Shown in pieces: positions 26,823-35,433 of a DNA stretch of 64,000 nucleotides (its first letter is position 1; each line of letters starts with the position of its first letter). The notes under the pieces are model-generated. The model did no database searches and was not told the origin of the DNA. It was given only the letters and a program-made list of their open reading frames with translations. A program made the position numbers and the translations under genes. This stretch comes from Rhodocyclaceae bacterium (GTDB lineage Bacteria; Pseudomonadota; Gammaproteobacteria; Burkholderiales; CAIKXV01): assembly GCA_020248265.1 (NCBI GenBank), contig JADCHX010000010.1:62001-126000 (forward strand), in the 5' to 3' direction.

Positions 26823-28163
26823 TCAGTTGCCGGCGATGGTCATGTTGTCGATCAGGATCGAACCCGTGGTCTTCGAGCCGCGCTTGAGCACGTCGGTGCC
26901 GATCTCGACGATGCCGCGGAACATCTCCTTCAGATTGCCCGCGATGGTGATCTCGTGCACCGGATAGGCGATCGCGCCATCCTCGACCCAGAAGCCGGCA
27001 GCACCCCGCGAATAGTCACCGGTCACTGAATTGACGCCGCTGCCGAGCAGTTCGGTCACCACCAGCCCACGGCCCATCTTCTTCAGCAGGCCGTCGAAGT
27101 CCAGAGTGCCGCTCTCCAGCACCAGATTGTGACTGCCACCGGCATTGCCGGTGCTTTGCATGCCGAGCTTGCGCGCCGAATAGGTGCCGAGGAAGTAACC
27201 CTGCACGACGCCGGCGGTGACCACGTCGCGCGTGGTGGTGGCCACGCCCTCGTCGTCGAACGGCGCGCTCGACAGGCCACGCGGCACGTGCGGCGCCTCA
27301 CGCAGGTTGAAGTTCGACGAGAACACCTGCGTGCCGAGGCTGTCGAGCAGGAAGGACGACTTGCGGTACAGCGAGCCGCCGGACACGGCACCGACGAAAT
27401 GCCCGATGAGGCCGCCGGCCAGCGTCGAATCGAACAGCACCGGAGCCTGCAGCGTGTCGAGCTTGCGCGCGTCCAGGCGGCGCACCGTGCGCTCTGCCGC
27501 GCGCCGGCCGACCGACTCCGCCGAATCGAGCTCGTCTTCGCGCCGCGCCGCGGTGTACCAGTCGTCGCGCTGCATCTCGTCGCCCGTCCCGCCGATCACC
27601 GAGCACGACAGGCTGTAGCGCGAGGTCGGATAGCCACCGACGAAGCCGTTGGAGTTGGCATGGATGAAGTGCCACTGCTGGGTGTAGATGTTCGAGCCTT
27701 CGGAATTCGTGATGCGCGGATCGAAGTCGAGCGCGGCCGCCTCGCAGCGGCTGGCGATCTCGATCGCCGTCTCGACCGATACGTCCCACGGGTGGTACAG
27801 GTCGAGTTCAGGCAGCGCCACCGGATGGCGATGTGCATCGGGCAACCCGGCGCAGTCGTCCTCGCCGGTGTAGCGCGCAATGGTCAGCGCTGCCTCGACC
27901 GTGTCGCGGATCGCTTTCGGGGTGAAGTCGGAGGTGCTGGCCGAACCCCGCTTCTGGCCCAGGTAGACCGTGATGCCGAGCGACTTGTCGCGCGTGTACT
28001 CGATCGTCTCGACCTCGCGCGCACGCACGGTCACTCCCTGGCCGAAACCGTCGTTCACTTCCGCATCCGCCGCGCTGGCACCGAGCATCTTCGCATGGGC
28101 GAGCGCGTCTGCGGCGATCTGCTTCAGGGTGTCTTCGGACAGGCTGAATCGGGCATTGCTCAT
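26823..28163 (-). CDS. pmbA: Metalloprotease PmbA/TldE
   Basis: PmbA (TldE) forms the TldD/TldE protease that processes modified peptides and destabilises CcdA antitoxin. The 446-residue protein has TVRAREVETIEYTRDKSLGITVYLG, a GGSHNLVLESGTLDFDGLL segment and the C-terminal stretch GAAGFWVEDGAIAYPVHEITIAGNLKEMF, as in the family. As expected for the E subunit, the zinc motif HExxxH is absent. TldD is not in the window. ATG at 28163, divergent from darP, with only 68 bases between them. Confidence 0.95.
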   Translation of the reverse strand: MSNARFSLSEDTLKQIAADALAHAKMLGASAADAEVNDGFGQGVTVRAREVETIEYTRDKSLGITVYLGQKRGSASTSDFTPKAIRDTVEAALTIARYTGEDDCAGLPDAHRHPVALPELDLYHPWDVSVETAIEIASRCEAAALDFDPRITNSEGSNIYTQQWHFIHANSNGFVGGYPTSRYSLSCSVIGGTGDEMQRDDWYTAARREDELDSAESVGRRAAERTVRRLDARKLDTLQAPVLFDSTLAGGLIGHFVGAVSGGSLYRKSSFLLDSLGTQVFSSNFNLREAPHVPRGLSSAPFDDEGVATTTRDVVTAGVVQGYFLGTYSARKLGMQSTGNAGGSHNLVLESGTLDFDGLLKKMGRGLVVTELLGSGVNSVTGDYSRGAAGFWVEDGAIAYPVHEITIAGNLKEMFRGIVEIGTDVLKRGSKTTGSILIDNMTIAGN

Positions 28164-28231
28164 CGTTCGGGGCTCACGCGGGGTTCACGATCTTGCGCTG
28201 GAAAGGCGATACTTATGATAACAGTGACCCC

Positions 28232-28810
28232 ATGACCTACCGCACGCACGCGCCGACGTCCGTCCCAGACATGACCGAAACCGATTTCCTGCCACCGCTG
28301 CCGCCCAGCAAGACCCGGCTGAAGCAGGCTGCGCACGACCTGCAGGCACTCGGCGCGCGTCTGGTAGACCTGCCGAAGGACAGGCTGCAGGGGCTCGGAC
28401 TGCCCGAGACGCTGTACGACGCGGTGCGCGAATGCCAGTCGATCACTCGTCACGAGGCGCGTCGGCGCCAGTTGCAGTACATCGGACGACTGATGCGCGA
28501 TATCGATCCAGCCGCGATCGAGGCCCAGTTCTCGATCTGGGACGGCACATCCGCGGCCGAGGTCGCGTTGCAGCATTCGATCGAGCGCTGGCGCGACCGA
28601 CTGATGGACGACGCCACCGCTGCGTCTGCGCTGACCGAGCTGGCGGCAGCCCATCCTGGCTGCGACGTCCAGCAGCTGCGCACCCTGATGCGCAATGCCC
28701 GGCGCGAGTTCGCGCAGAAAAGGCCGCCGCGCAGCCACCGCGAGCTCTTCCGCGCGCTGCGCGCGATCATCGCCACGCCCGCCGCGAGCGACCTGATCGA
28801 GGACGAATAG
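28232..28810 (+). CDS. darP: Ribosome-associated protein DarP/YjgA (DUF615)
   Basis: DarP assists late steps of 50S ribosomal subunit assembly. The protein has the family pattern KTRLKQAAHDLQALGARLVDLPKDRL, AVRECQSITRHEARRRQLQYIGRLMRD and HPGCDVQQLRTLMRNARREF. I place the start at ATG 28232; ATG 28271 and a TTG at 28193 are alternatives, and none has a clear Shine-Dalgarno. TATGAT at 28214-28219 looks like a -10 box, which argues against the TTG and suggests a very short leader. pmbA and darP as divergent neighbours is a common proteobacterial arrangement. Confidence 0.92.
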   Translation: MTYRTHAPTSVPDMTETDFLPPLPPSKTRLKQAAHDLQALGARLVDLPKDRLQGLGLPETLYDAVRECQSITRHEARRRQLQYIGRLMRDIDPAAIEAQFSIWDGTSAAEVALQHSIERWRDRLMDDATAASALTELAAAHPGCDVQQLRTLMRNARREFAQKRPPRSHRELFRALRAIIATPAASDLIEDE

Positions 28811-28868
28811 CCGCTGGCAGCGGCACGATGCAGGACCGCGCACCGTGCTTGCGACATCAAGGCACCCG

Positions 28869-29912
28869 ATGCAGCCGGTTTCACCGAAGCACGCCGACCA
28901 GATGGAATCCAAGGAGCCACGCAAGTCCACGCCCACGCAGTCCGACGCCCTGGATTCGCGCGGTGAACGGCAGCGCATCCTGGTCGTCGACGACAACCCG
29001 CTGAACGTGCAGGCGCTCTATCACACGTTCTCCGGCGACCACCAGGTCTTCATGGCGAAGAGTGGCGAGGCAGCCCTCACGGTATGCCGGGACAGACAAC
29101 CCGATCTCGTACTGCTCGACGTGGTGATGCCAGGGCTGGACGGGTACCAGACCTGCGAACGGCTGAAGGCCGACCCGGCCACGCGCGACATCCCGGTGAT
29201 CTTCGTCACCGGGCAGGACGACAGCGCGGCGAAAGTGCGCGGCCTCGCGGCGGGCGCGGTCGACTTCATCGTCAAGCCTTTCAACCCGGCGATCGTCCGG
29301 GCACGCGCAAAGGCGCACCTGACGATCAAGCGACAGGCCGACCTGCTGCGCGAGCTGACCCGCACCGATGCACTCACCGGCGCCGCGAACCGGCGCTGCT
29401 TCGACGAACGGCTCGAGCAAGAGTTCGCGCGCGCGCAGCGCAACGGCACGTCGCTCGCAATGCTCATGATCGACGTCGACCGGTTCAGGCAATACAACGA
29501 GCACTACGGACGCCAGGCCGGCGACGACTGCCTGCGGCTGATCGCAGCTGCCCTGCGCGGGCGGATACAGCGCGCCGGCGACACGTTCGCGCGCTACAGA
29601 GGCGACGCGTTCGCGTGCATCCTGCCGGACACCTCTGCCGCGGGTGCGCTCGCACTGGCACAAGCGCTGGAGAGTCGGATACGCGCACTCGATATCCCGC
29701 ATGCCGGCTCCGATATCGCTGGGGTGTGCACGATAAGCCTGGGCGCAGCCGCCAGTTCGCCGGGTGCAGAGTCGCTTCGGGATCTGCTCGCGCTGGCCGA
29801 AGCCGGGTTACGCCGGGCACAGATGAATGGCCGCGGCCGCGCCGCCATGCCCGACGAGGACGGCACCGGCTTGCGCGAGGCGCGTGCACCATCGGCGACC
29901 ATCGGCCGCTGA
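28869..29912 (+). CDS. Response regulator with degenerate GGDEF domain
   Basis: The 347-residue protein has a receiver domain (about 36-155) with all key residues: DD 41-42, phospho-acceptor D84 in LLDVVMPGLDGY, T114 and K136. It is followed by a GGDEF-like domain (about 165-320) with DALTGAANRRCFDERL and LMIDVDRFRQYNEHYG. The active-site motif reads RGDAF (244-248) instead of GGDEF, so cyclase activity is unlikely, while the inhibitory-site pattern RAGD (235-238) at the correct five-residue spacing is kept. It may therefore be a cyclic di-GMP receptor. ATG 28869 has AAGG upstream; a GTG at 28845 is also in frame. No cognate histidine kinase is adjacent. Confidence 0.88.
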   Translation: MQPVSPKHADQMESKEPRKSTPTQSDALDSRGERQRILVVDDNPLNVQALYHTFSGDHQVFMAKSGEAALTVCRDRQPDLVLLDVVMPGLDGYQTCERLKADPATRDIPVIFVTGQDDSAAKVRGLAAGAVDFIVKPFNPAIVRARAKAHLTIKRQADLLRELTRTDALTGAANRRCFDERLEQEFARAQRNGTSLAMLMIDVDRFRQYNEHYGRQAGDDCLRLIAAALRGRIQRAGDTFARYRGDAFACILPDTSAAGALALAQALESRIRALDIPHAGSDIAGVCTISLGAAASSPGAESLRDLLALAEAGLRRAQMNGRGRAAMPDEDGTGLREARAPSATIGR

Positions 29913-29915
29913 ACT

Positions 29916-29971
29916 TTACGCAGAAGCCTGCAGGGCAGAGGCGCGTTGACGGCCCGCGGGCTTCTGCGTAA
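29916..29971. repeat. 13-base perfect inverted repeat with 30-base loop
   Basis: TTACGCAGAAGCC (29916-29928) and GGCTTCTGCGTAA (29959-29971) are exact inverted copies. The repeat starts four bases after the response-regulator stop codon and lies before the Bug receptor gene. No run of T follows, so it is not a classical terminator; a regulator site or a small mobile repeat is equally possible. Confidence 0.75.
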
Positions 29972-30039
29972 CGTCCGGCTGCATCGGACTTCGAGGCAGC
30001 GGCAACGACCGCCGCCCGACCCTACCAGGAGGCGCAACA

Positions 30040-31059
30040 ATGAGCGATTCCGCCGGCACCTGCCATTCACCCCGCACGTCACCCGTACTGGCGGCGACCC
30101 TGCTGGGGCTCGCCGTACTCGCGGATGCGCCGGCCGCTGCAGCGCAGCCCTCGCCCGCACAGGCATGGCCGGCAAAACCGCTGCGGCTGGTGATTCCGTT
30201 CGCGGCCGGCGGCACCACGGACAACATCGGCCGTCTGGTCGCGCAGCGTCTGGCAGAACCTCTCGGCCAGACGGTGGTGGTCGACAACCGGCCGGGCGCG
30301 GGCGGCATGATCGGCGCCGATCTCGTGGCCAAGGCACCACCCGACGGCTACACGATGCTGATGATGACCATTGCCTTCCCGATCAATGCAGGGATGCGCA
30401 AGGACCTGTCTTTCGACCCGATCCGCAGCTTCGCACCGGTCACGCAGCTGGTGTCGCTGCCACTGATGCTGGTCGTACATCCCTCGCTGCCGGTGAAGAC
30501 GGTGAAGGAACTCGCAGCACTCGCCCGGGCACGGCCCGGGCAGCTGACCTACGCCAGCTCCGGCCATGGCACCTCGCCGCACATGGCGGCGGCGATGTTC
30601 ACCTGGCTCACGAAGACCGACATGATCCACGTGCCCTACAAGGGCAATGCGCCGACCCTGACCGACCTGCTCGGCGGGCAGGTATCGATGACGTTCGGCA
30701 TCGCGCACCAGTTCCTGCCGCACGTGAAGACCGGCAAGCTGCGCGCGATCGCGGTGACCACCGCGAAGCGTACCGCGTTCGCGCCCCAGCTTCCCACCGT
30801 CGCCGAGAGCGGACTCGAGGGCTACGAGATCAGCGCGTGGCAGGGCATCCTCGCCCCGGCCGGTACCGCGAAGGAGATCACCGGCCGCATGAGCAGCGAG
30901 ATCGGCCGTATCCTGCGCCAGCCCGATGTCGTGGAGAGGCTCACGGCCGAGGGCGCTGAACCGGTGGCAAGCACGCCGGAAGCCTTCGGGGAATACCTCC
31001 GCGCCGAGCTCGCGCGCTGGAGCCGGGTCGGACGGGAAGCCGGCATCCGGATCGAATAG
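30040..31059 (+). CDS. Bug/TctC-family periplasmic receptor
   Basis: The 339-residue protein is a tripartite-tricarboxylate-type receptor that captures carboxylates or similar small molecules in the periplasm. A signal peptide (to about residue 36, ending AAAAQ) is followed by AWPAKPLRLVIPFAAGGTTDNIGR, VVVDNRPGAGGMIGADLVAKAPPDGYTML, VVHPSLPVKTVKELAALAR and HVPYKGNAPTLTDLLGGQV, which line the binding cleft. AGGAGG lies just before ATG 30040. It is a solitary copy away from the large receptor cluster at 45.8-58.1 kb, with no TctA/TctB partner nearby. Confidence 0.92.
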   Translation: MSDSAGTCHSPRTSPVLAATLLGLAVLADAPAAAAQPSPAQAWPAKPLRLVIPFAAGGTTDNIGRLVAQRLAEPLGQTVVVDNRPGAGGMIGADLVAKAPPDGYTMLMMTIAFPINAGMRKDLSFDPIRSFAPVTQLVSLPLMLVVHPSLPVKTVKELAALARARPGQLTYASSGHGTSPHMAAAMFTWLTKTDMIHVPYKGNAPTLTDLLGGQVSMTFGIAHQFLPHVKTGKLRAIAVTTAKRTAFAPQLPTVAESGLEGYEISAWQGILAPAGTAKEITGRMSSEIGRILRQPDVVERLTAEGAEPVASTPEAFGEYLRAELARWSRVGREAGIRIE

Positions 31060-31117
31060 GGCACGTACGGGCGATCCCGATTACGATCGCAGGCTCGTCA
31101 TTGCTTCGATCCCGATT

Positions 31118-31723
31118 ATGGCCGACTCTTTACCAGACTCCTCGCCCGTCCCGCCGCGCACGCTGCGCATCGGCCTCGTCTCCGTCAGCGACCGGGCCTC
31201 GCGCGGCGTCTACGAAGACCTGGGCATCCCCGCGCTGCATGAATGGTTCACCGCCGCGCTCGCATCGCCATGGACCACGGTCACGCGGCTGATCCCGGAC
31301 GAGCGTCCGCTGATCGAGGCGGCGCTGGTCGAACTCGTGGACATCGAACGCTGCGACCTGGTGCTGACCACCGGCGGCACCGGCCCGGCGAAGCGCGACG
31401 TGACACCCGAGGCTACGCTCGCGATCGGCGATCGCGAGATGCCCGGCTTCGGCGAGCAGATGCGGCAGATCAGCCTCAGGTTCGTCCCTACCGCGATTCT
31501 GTCGCGGCAGGTCGCAGTGATCCGCGGCGAAGCGCTCATCATCAACCTGCCGGGCCAGCCGAAATCGATCCGCGAGACGCTCGAGGGCCTGAAAGATGGC
31601 GACGGCAAGCCGGTCGTGCCAGGCATCTTCGCCGCGGTTCCCTATTGCGTGGATCTGATCGGCGGACCGTACATCGAAACCAACGAGGCGGTGGTCAAGG
31701 CCTTCCGCCCGAAGAAGAAGTAG
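31118..31723 (+). CDS. mog: Molybdopterin adenylyltransferase
   Basis: Mog adenylates molybdopterin before molybdenum insertion. The 201-residue protein has RIGLVSVSDRASRGVYEDLGIPAL, LVLTTGGTGPAKRDVTPEATLAIGDREMPGFGEQMR with the nucleotide and substrate loops, and LIINLPGQPKSIRETL. The C-terminus (GKPVVPGIFAAVPYCVDLIGGPYIET) is the Mog-specific extension. ATG at 31118 follows the Bug receptor after 58 bases; the longer frame from 30926 overlaps that gene. The 12 bases CGATCCCGATTA occur at 31072 and again at 31107, overlapping the start. Confidence 0.95.
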   Translation: MADSLPDSSPVPPRTLRIGLVSVSDRASRGVYEDLGIPALHEWFTAALASPWTTVTRLIPDERPLIEAALVELVDIERCDLVLTTGGTGPAKRDVTPEATLAIGDREMPGFGEQMRQISLRFVPTAILSRQVAVIRGEALIINLPGQPKSIRETLEGLKDGDGKPVVPGIFAAVPYCVDLIGGPYIETNEAVVKAFRPKKK

Positions 31724-31731
31724 GGGACACC

Positions 31732-32430
31732 ATGCCGGCGCCGACCGAACTGCTTGAAACGATCGAACTCGCCACCGGGCCGAAAGGCTCGATTCCGCAG
31801 GCCGCGGTAATCTGGATGCACGGGCTGGGCGCCGATGGCCACGACTTCGAGGCGATCGTGCCCGAGTTGCGGCTGCCACCGTCTCTGGCGGTGAACTTCG
31901 TGTTCCCGAATGCGCCGATGCAGCCGGTGACGATCAACAACGGCCATGTGATGAGGGCCTGGTACGACGTGGCCTTCGGCGACCTCGAAGGCCGCTCGCG
32001 CCGTCCGGACGAGGCCGGCGTACGCGCGTCGATCGCACACATCGAAAGCCTGATCGAGCGCGAGGTACGGCGCGGCGTGGCACCGGAACGGATCGCGATT
32101 GCAGGCTTCTCCCAGGGCGGCGCGATCGCGCTTGCGACCGGCCTGCGCCATGCCCGCCGCCTGGCCGGGATCATGGCGCTGTCGACCTACCTGCCGCTGG
32201 GAGAATCGCTGCCGGCCGAAGCCGCCGAAGCCAACCGGCAGGTGCCGGTCTTCTTCGCGCACGGCACGCTGGATCCCGTCATTCCGATCGAGATGGCGAG
32301 CGCGTCGGTCGAACGGCTGCAGGCACTCGGCTACCCGGTCGAATGGCACGAATACCGGATGCCGCACTCGGTGCACCCCCAGGAGGTAGTCGATATCCGC
32401 GACTGGCTGGTCAGGGTTCTGGCTGGCTGA
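31732..32430 (+). CDS. Carboxylesterase/phospholipase family alpha/beta hydrolase
   Basis: The 232-residue protein belongs to the small acyl-thioesterase/carboxylesterase family of the alpha/beta hydrolases. VIWMHGLGADGHDF forms the oxyanion loop, GFSQGGAIAL (about 122-131) holds the nucleophile Ser, FFAHGTLDPVIPIE supplies the Asp and RMPHSVHPQEV the His. The length fits the family. ATG at 31732 has GGGGA upstream and follows mog after eight bases, suggesting an operon, though no functional link is known. Confidence 0.92.
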   Translation: MPAPTELLETIELATGPKGSIPQAAVIWMHGLGADGHDFEAIVPELRLPPSLAVNFVFPNAPMQPVTINNGHVMRAWYDVAFGDLEGRSRRPDEAGVRASIAHIESLIEREVRRGVAPERIAIAGFSQGGAIALATGLRHARRLAGIMALSTYLPLGESLPAEAAEANRQVPVFFAHGTLDPVIPIEMASASVERLQALGYPVEWHEYRMPHSVHPQEVVDIRDWLVRVLAG

Positions 32431-32457
32431 GGCGGCCGCTCCGACAGCCCAGACAGT

Positions 32458-34005
32458 TCAGGCAACCGCGACGCGGTGCACCTTGAAGCGGGCGATGTCG
32501 ACGTCATCCCCCGCCTCCAACAGGCGTGAAGCGACCAGCAGATAGGGCTTGCCCTTGATCTTGACGATGAAGCGGACGCTGCTCGAGAAGGCGCCGACCT
32601 CGAGCGCCAGGTCGACTTCACCGTTCTCGTCCGGGCGCTCCGACAGCAGCAGCGCGTGCAGCGGCCCGGCGTCGACCGTCGGATCCCGCGGCTCGGGCAT
32701 GAGTTCGACCGGCAGCGCGGCTGGTGCAAGCAACTGCACCCCGACATGGTGGTCGGTCTCGCTTGCGCGGTTGATCCGGCGCACGACGCCGATACCCCAA
32801 TATGGCGCCTGTTCCAGCCTGACGCCCACGAACGCACCCAGCTTCACCCAGTCGCCACGCACGTAGCGGATCGTAGCGCCGTAGCCGCCCGGACTCGAGT
32901 CGGCGGCCATCCATGTCTCGATGTCGATCGACCGCAGCGGCTCGCGCCGCTCATCGCGCTGGATGATGTCGAGCACCGTCCTGTAGCCGTGGGCAACCAT
33001 CAGGCGCACGGCACCCGCACGGCGCTCGCGGATGCGTGCTGGCGGGCGTGCGCCGAACTCGCGCAGCAGGTGTTCCAGGGTCGTGATGACCAGCGGCACA
33101 GAATGCAATTCCCCGAGGAGCACCGACTCGGGGATCAGTTCTCGCTCCTTCACCACTCGCAGCAGCGAGACGACCTCGGCACGGGCCTTCGAGATGCCGA
33201 AGTAGCGCAGGCTGGAAGCTGGCGCCACCGACTTCATGAGCCGTCCCGGCGGACGCCGGGAGGCAAGGTCGATGTAGTGCGTGGTCTCGCCGCTGCGGTC
33301 CGTGCTCAGTACGTAGCTGCGCGAGAACCAGGCAATCGCACGCTCGGCGAGCTCCACCTGAGCCGGATGCAGGGTGTCGGTGGAAGCTGCCCCGAGGACC
33401 AGAAGACGCAGGTACTCCTGCTGAACCGTCGTGTCGCTGTGCGAGACATCGTAGACACGGATCGGCTGCAGCGCGGAACCACTGGCCTCCGCGAGCGCGA
33501 AGGCGCTGGAGGCATGCGACCACATGTACTGCGGCACCGGTCCGTGGCGCAGGAACCGCCACTTCACCTCGGCTCCGAGCGCCCGAATCGCGCGCGCGCA
33601 GCAGATCGGCAACATCGCGTCGAAGGTACGAGCCTCCTTCGCATTCGACCGGAAGATCTCGAGGCAGCGCAGGTAGGCCTGTGCAAGCGCGCGCCAGAAG
33701 TCTGAGGCGGACTTCCAGAGACGGTTCTCCTGATGGTGCGCCAGGCGTGATGCACCGATGTAGTCGGCGTTGATCCGCCGCTGGTGCGGTTTGGCTGCCT
33801 GGTCGAGCAGGTCGATGACCTCGTACAGCCTGACCAGCCGGAAACCCTCGGCGCGCAGCAGGGACTCTAGGTGACCGATGACCTCATCCAGCTGGACGAC
33901 AGGGTCGCCACCGCGCAGTTCGTTGATGACCTGACGTGCTGTGTGAGGATCGGCCAGCGGGTGGTCCGGCTCGTCGGCAGTCCATCCGAACATCTTGACA
34001 TCCAA
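32458..34005 (-). CDS. Conserved hypothetical protein with PilZ-like C-terminal region
   Basis: The 515-residue protein has no signal peptide or membrane helix. Residues 1-320 are mainly helical and unassigned. From about 323 on, a basic stretch (RIRERRAGAVRLMVAHGYRTVLDII, REPLR at 354-358), DSSPGG at 369-374 and alternating strands (VRGDWVKLGAFVGVRL, WGIGVVRRINRA, HHVGVQLLAP) look like a PilZ barrel, whose hallmark is RxxxR followed by D/N-x-S-x-x-G. If correct it would bind cyclic di-GMP, fitting the two GGDEF proteins in the window. The final 70 residues form another strand-rich unit. Function is otherwise unknown. It lies alone, convergent with the esterase gene. Confidence 0.6.
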   Translation of the reverse strand: MDVKMFGWTADEPDHPLADPHTARQVINELRGGDPVVQLDEVIGHLESLLRAEGFRLVRLYEVIDLLDQAAKPHQRRINADYIGASRLAHHQENRLWKSASDFWRALAQAYLRCLEIFRSNAKEARTFDAMLPICCARAIRALGAEVKWRFLRHGPVPQYMWSHASSAFALAEASGSALQPIRVYDVSHSDTTVQQEYLRLLVLGAASTDTLHPAQVELAERAIAWFSRSYVLSTDRSGETTHYIDLASRRPPGRLMKSVAPASSLRYFGISKARAEVVSLLRVVKERELIPESVLLGELHSVPLVITTLEHLLREFGARPPARIRERRAGAVRLMVAHGYRTVLDIIQRDERREPLRSIDIETWMAADSSPGGYGATIRYVRGDWVKLGAFVGVRLEQAPYWGIGVVRRINRASETDHHVGVQLLAPAALPVELMPEPRDPTVDAGPLHALLLSERPDENGEVDLALEVGAFSSSVRFIVKIKGKPYLLVASRLLEAGDDVDIARFKVHRVAVA

Positions 34006-34098
34006 TCCGCGTGGGCAGCGGCCCCGCCGCCATGAGAGCTCTCAACGCGTCACGCTAACACCAGGCTGCGCCTGTTTCGAGGGCATATGTCACGGACA

Positions 34099-35433
34099 TC
34101 ACGGCAGGCTTCGTGCATGCAGGGACGAAATCGGCGCCGGCAGCAACGCCCGGCAACGGCCGCGCACCACATCCACCGAGCGCAGCACGGCCAATCCTGC
34201 AATGAAGAACGTGCCGGTGATCAGCATCGCCAGGCGGTGCTCGCCACCGGAAGCCCAGCTCACAAGCCCGTAGCTGACGGGACCGAGGATGGACGCCAGT
34301 TTGACCGCGACACCCCACAGACCGAAGAACTCGGCGCGGCGTTCGGCGGGGCTGAAGTAGCCGACCAGTGCGCGCCCTGCGGACTGGCTGGCGCCCAGGC
34401 AGATGCCGACCACGTTCGCGGCGATCCAGAACATGCCCGGTCCGGTCGACGCCCAGGCGAGCCCGATCGCGAGCAGCCAGCCGACCAGCGTGATCGCCAG
34501 CGTGCGTGCATGTCCGAGCCGGTCCTGCACCTGCCCGAAGACTGCGGCCCCGACCGCCGCAGTGATATTGACCAGCAGGATCAGGCGGATCGTGTCGGCG
34601 GTTTCGAACTTCAGGACCTGCTCGGCATAGATGGCGGCCAGTGCCACCACCGTCTGCACGCCAGCCTGGTAACAGACGATGCACCAGAGGAAGCGCCGCA
34701 GGTCGGGGAAGCTGCGCAGCGAACGCAGCGACTGGCCGAACTGCGCGAAGGCGGCCCGCCACGGAATCGAACCACCGGCTGCCGGTGGCTGCGTGGCGCT
34801 GCGCTCGCGCAGGAACAGGAAGGCCGGCAGCGAGGCCAGCGCGAAGATGACCGCCGTGATCAGCATGCACACGGGCACGAAGGCATCGCCGCCCTGCCCG
34901 GCAGCCTGCGCATGCGACACCCAGGCGAGGCTTGCACCCAGACTGACCAGCCCGCCGAGGTAGCCGACCGACCATCCCCAGCCGGACAGCCGCCCGAGCG
35001 CTTCCGGCCGTGCGATGTCGGGCAGGAAGGCCCCCGCGAGGTTCTCGCCAAGGCTGAAGAACAGGTTCGACAGCGCCACCAGCACGATACCCAGCCAGAT
35101 GTCGCCGCGACCGACCAGCGCCAGCGCAGCGGTGAAGAGGACGCAGCCGATGGTGGTGAACACGAGCAGCCGCTTCTTGCAGCCGTACAGATCGGCATAG
35201 GTGCCGATCAGCGGGCCGAGCAGGATGGTCGCGGCGTAAGACACCGCGAGCGACATCGTCCACGCGAAGGTCGCCCATGAATGGCCGGCGGCGACCACGC
35301 CGACGAAGTAGGCGTTGAACACCGCGGTCACCACCACGGTGGTGTAGCCTGAATTGGCGAAGTCGTACATCGCCCAGGACACCGCCTCGCGCGGGCGCAC
35401 GCCGGGCGCAAGCTGGTCGGACAGAAACCTCAT
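34099..35433 (-). CDS. MFS transporter, UMF1/Atg22-like
   Basis: The 444-residue protein has about twelve membrane helices. AVSWAMYDFANSGYTTVVVTAVFNAYF at the N-terminus and GTYADLYGCKKRLL after helix 2-3 are characteristic of the UMF1/Atg22-like branch of the major facilitator superfamily. The middle contains a cytosolic loop (about 205-230) before the second half, with QSAGRALVGYFSPAERRAEFFGLWG also typical of that branch. Substrate is unknown; family members are linked to amino acid or lipid export. ATG at 35433 overlaps the stop of the preceding MFS gene in ATGA. Confidence 0.88.
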   Translation of the reverse strand: MRFLSDQLAPGVRPREAVSWAMYDFANSGYTTVVVTAVFNAYFVGVVAAGHSWATFAWTMSLAVSYAATILLGPLIGTYADLYGCKKRLLVFTTIGCVLFTAALALVGRGDIWLGIVLVALSNLFFSLGENLAGAFLPDIARPEALGRLSGWGWSVGYLGGLVSLGASLAWVSHAQAAGQGGDAFVPVCMLITAVIFALASLPAFLFLRERSATQPPAAGGSIPWRAAFAQFGQSLRSLRSFPDLRRFLWCIVCYQAGVQTVVALAAIYAEQVLKFETADTIRLILLVNITAAVGAAVFGQVQDRLGHARTLAITLVGWLLAIGLAWASTGPGMFWIAANVVGICLGASQSAGRALVGYFSPAERRAEFFGLWGVAVKLASILGPVSYGLVSWASGGEHRLAMLITGTFFIAGLAVLRSVDVVRGRCRALLPAPISSLHARSLP

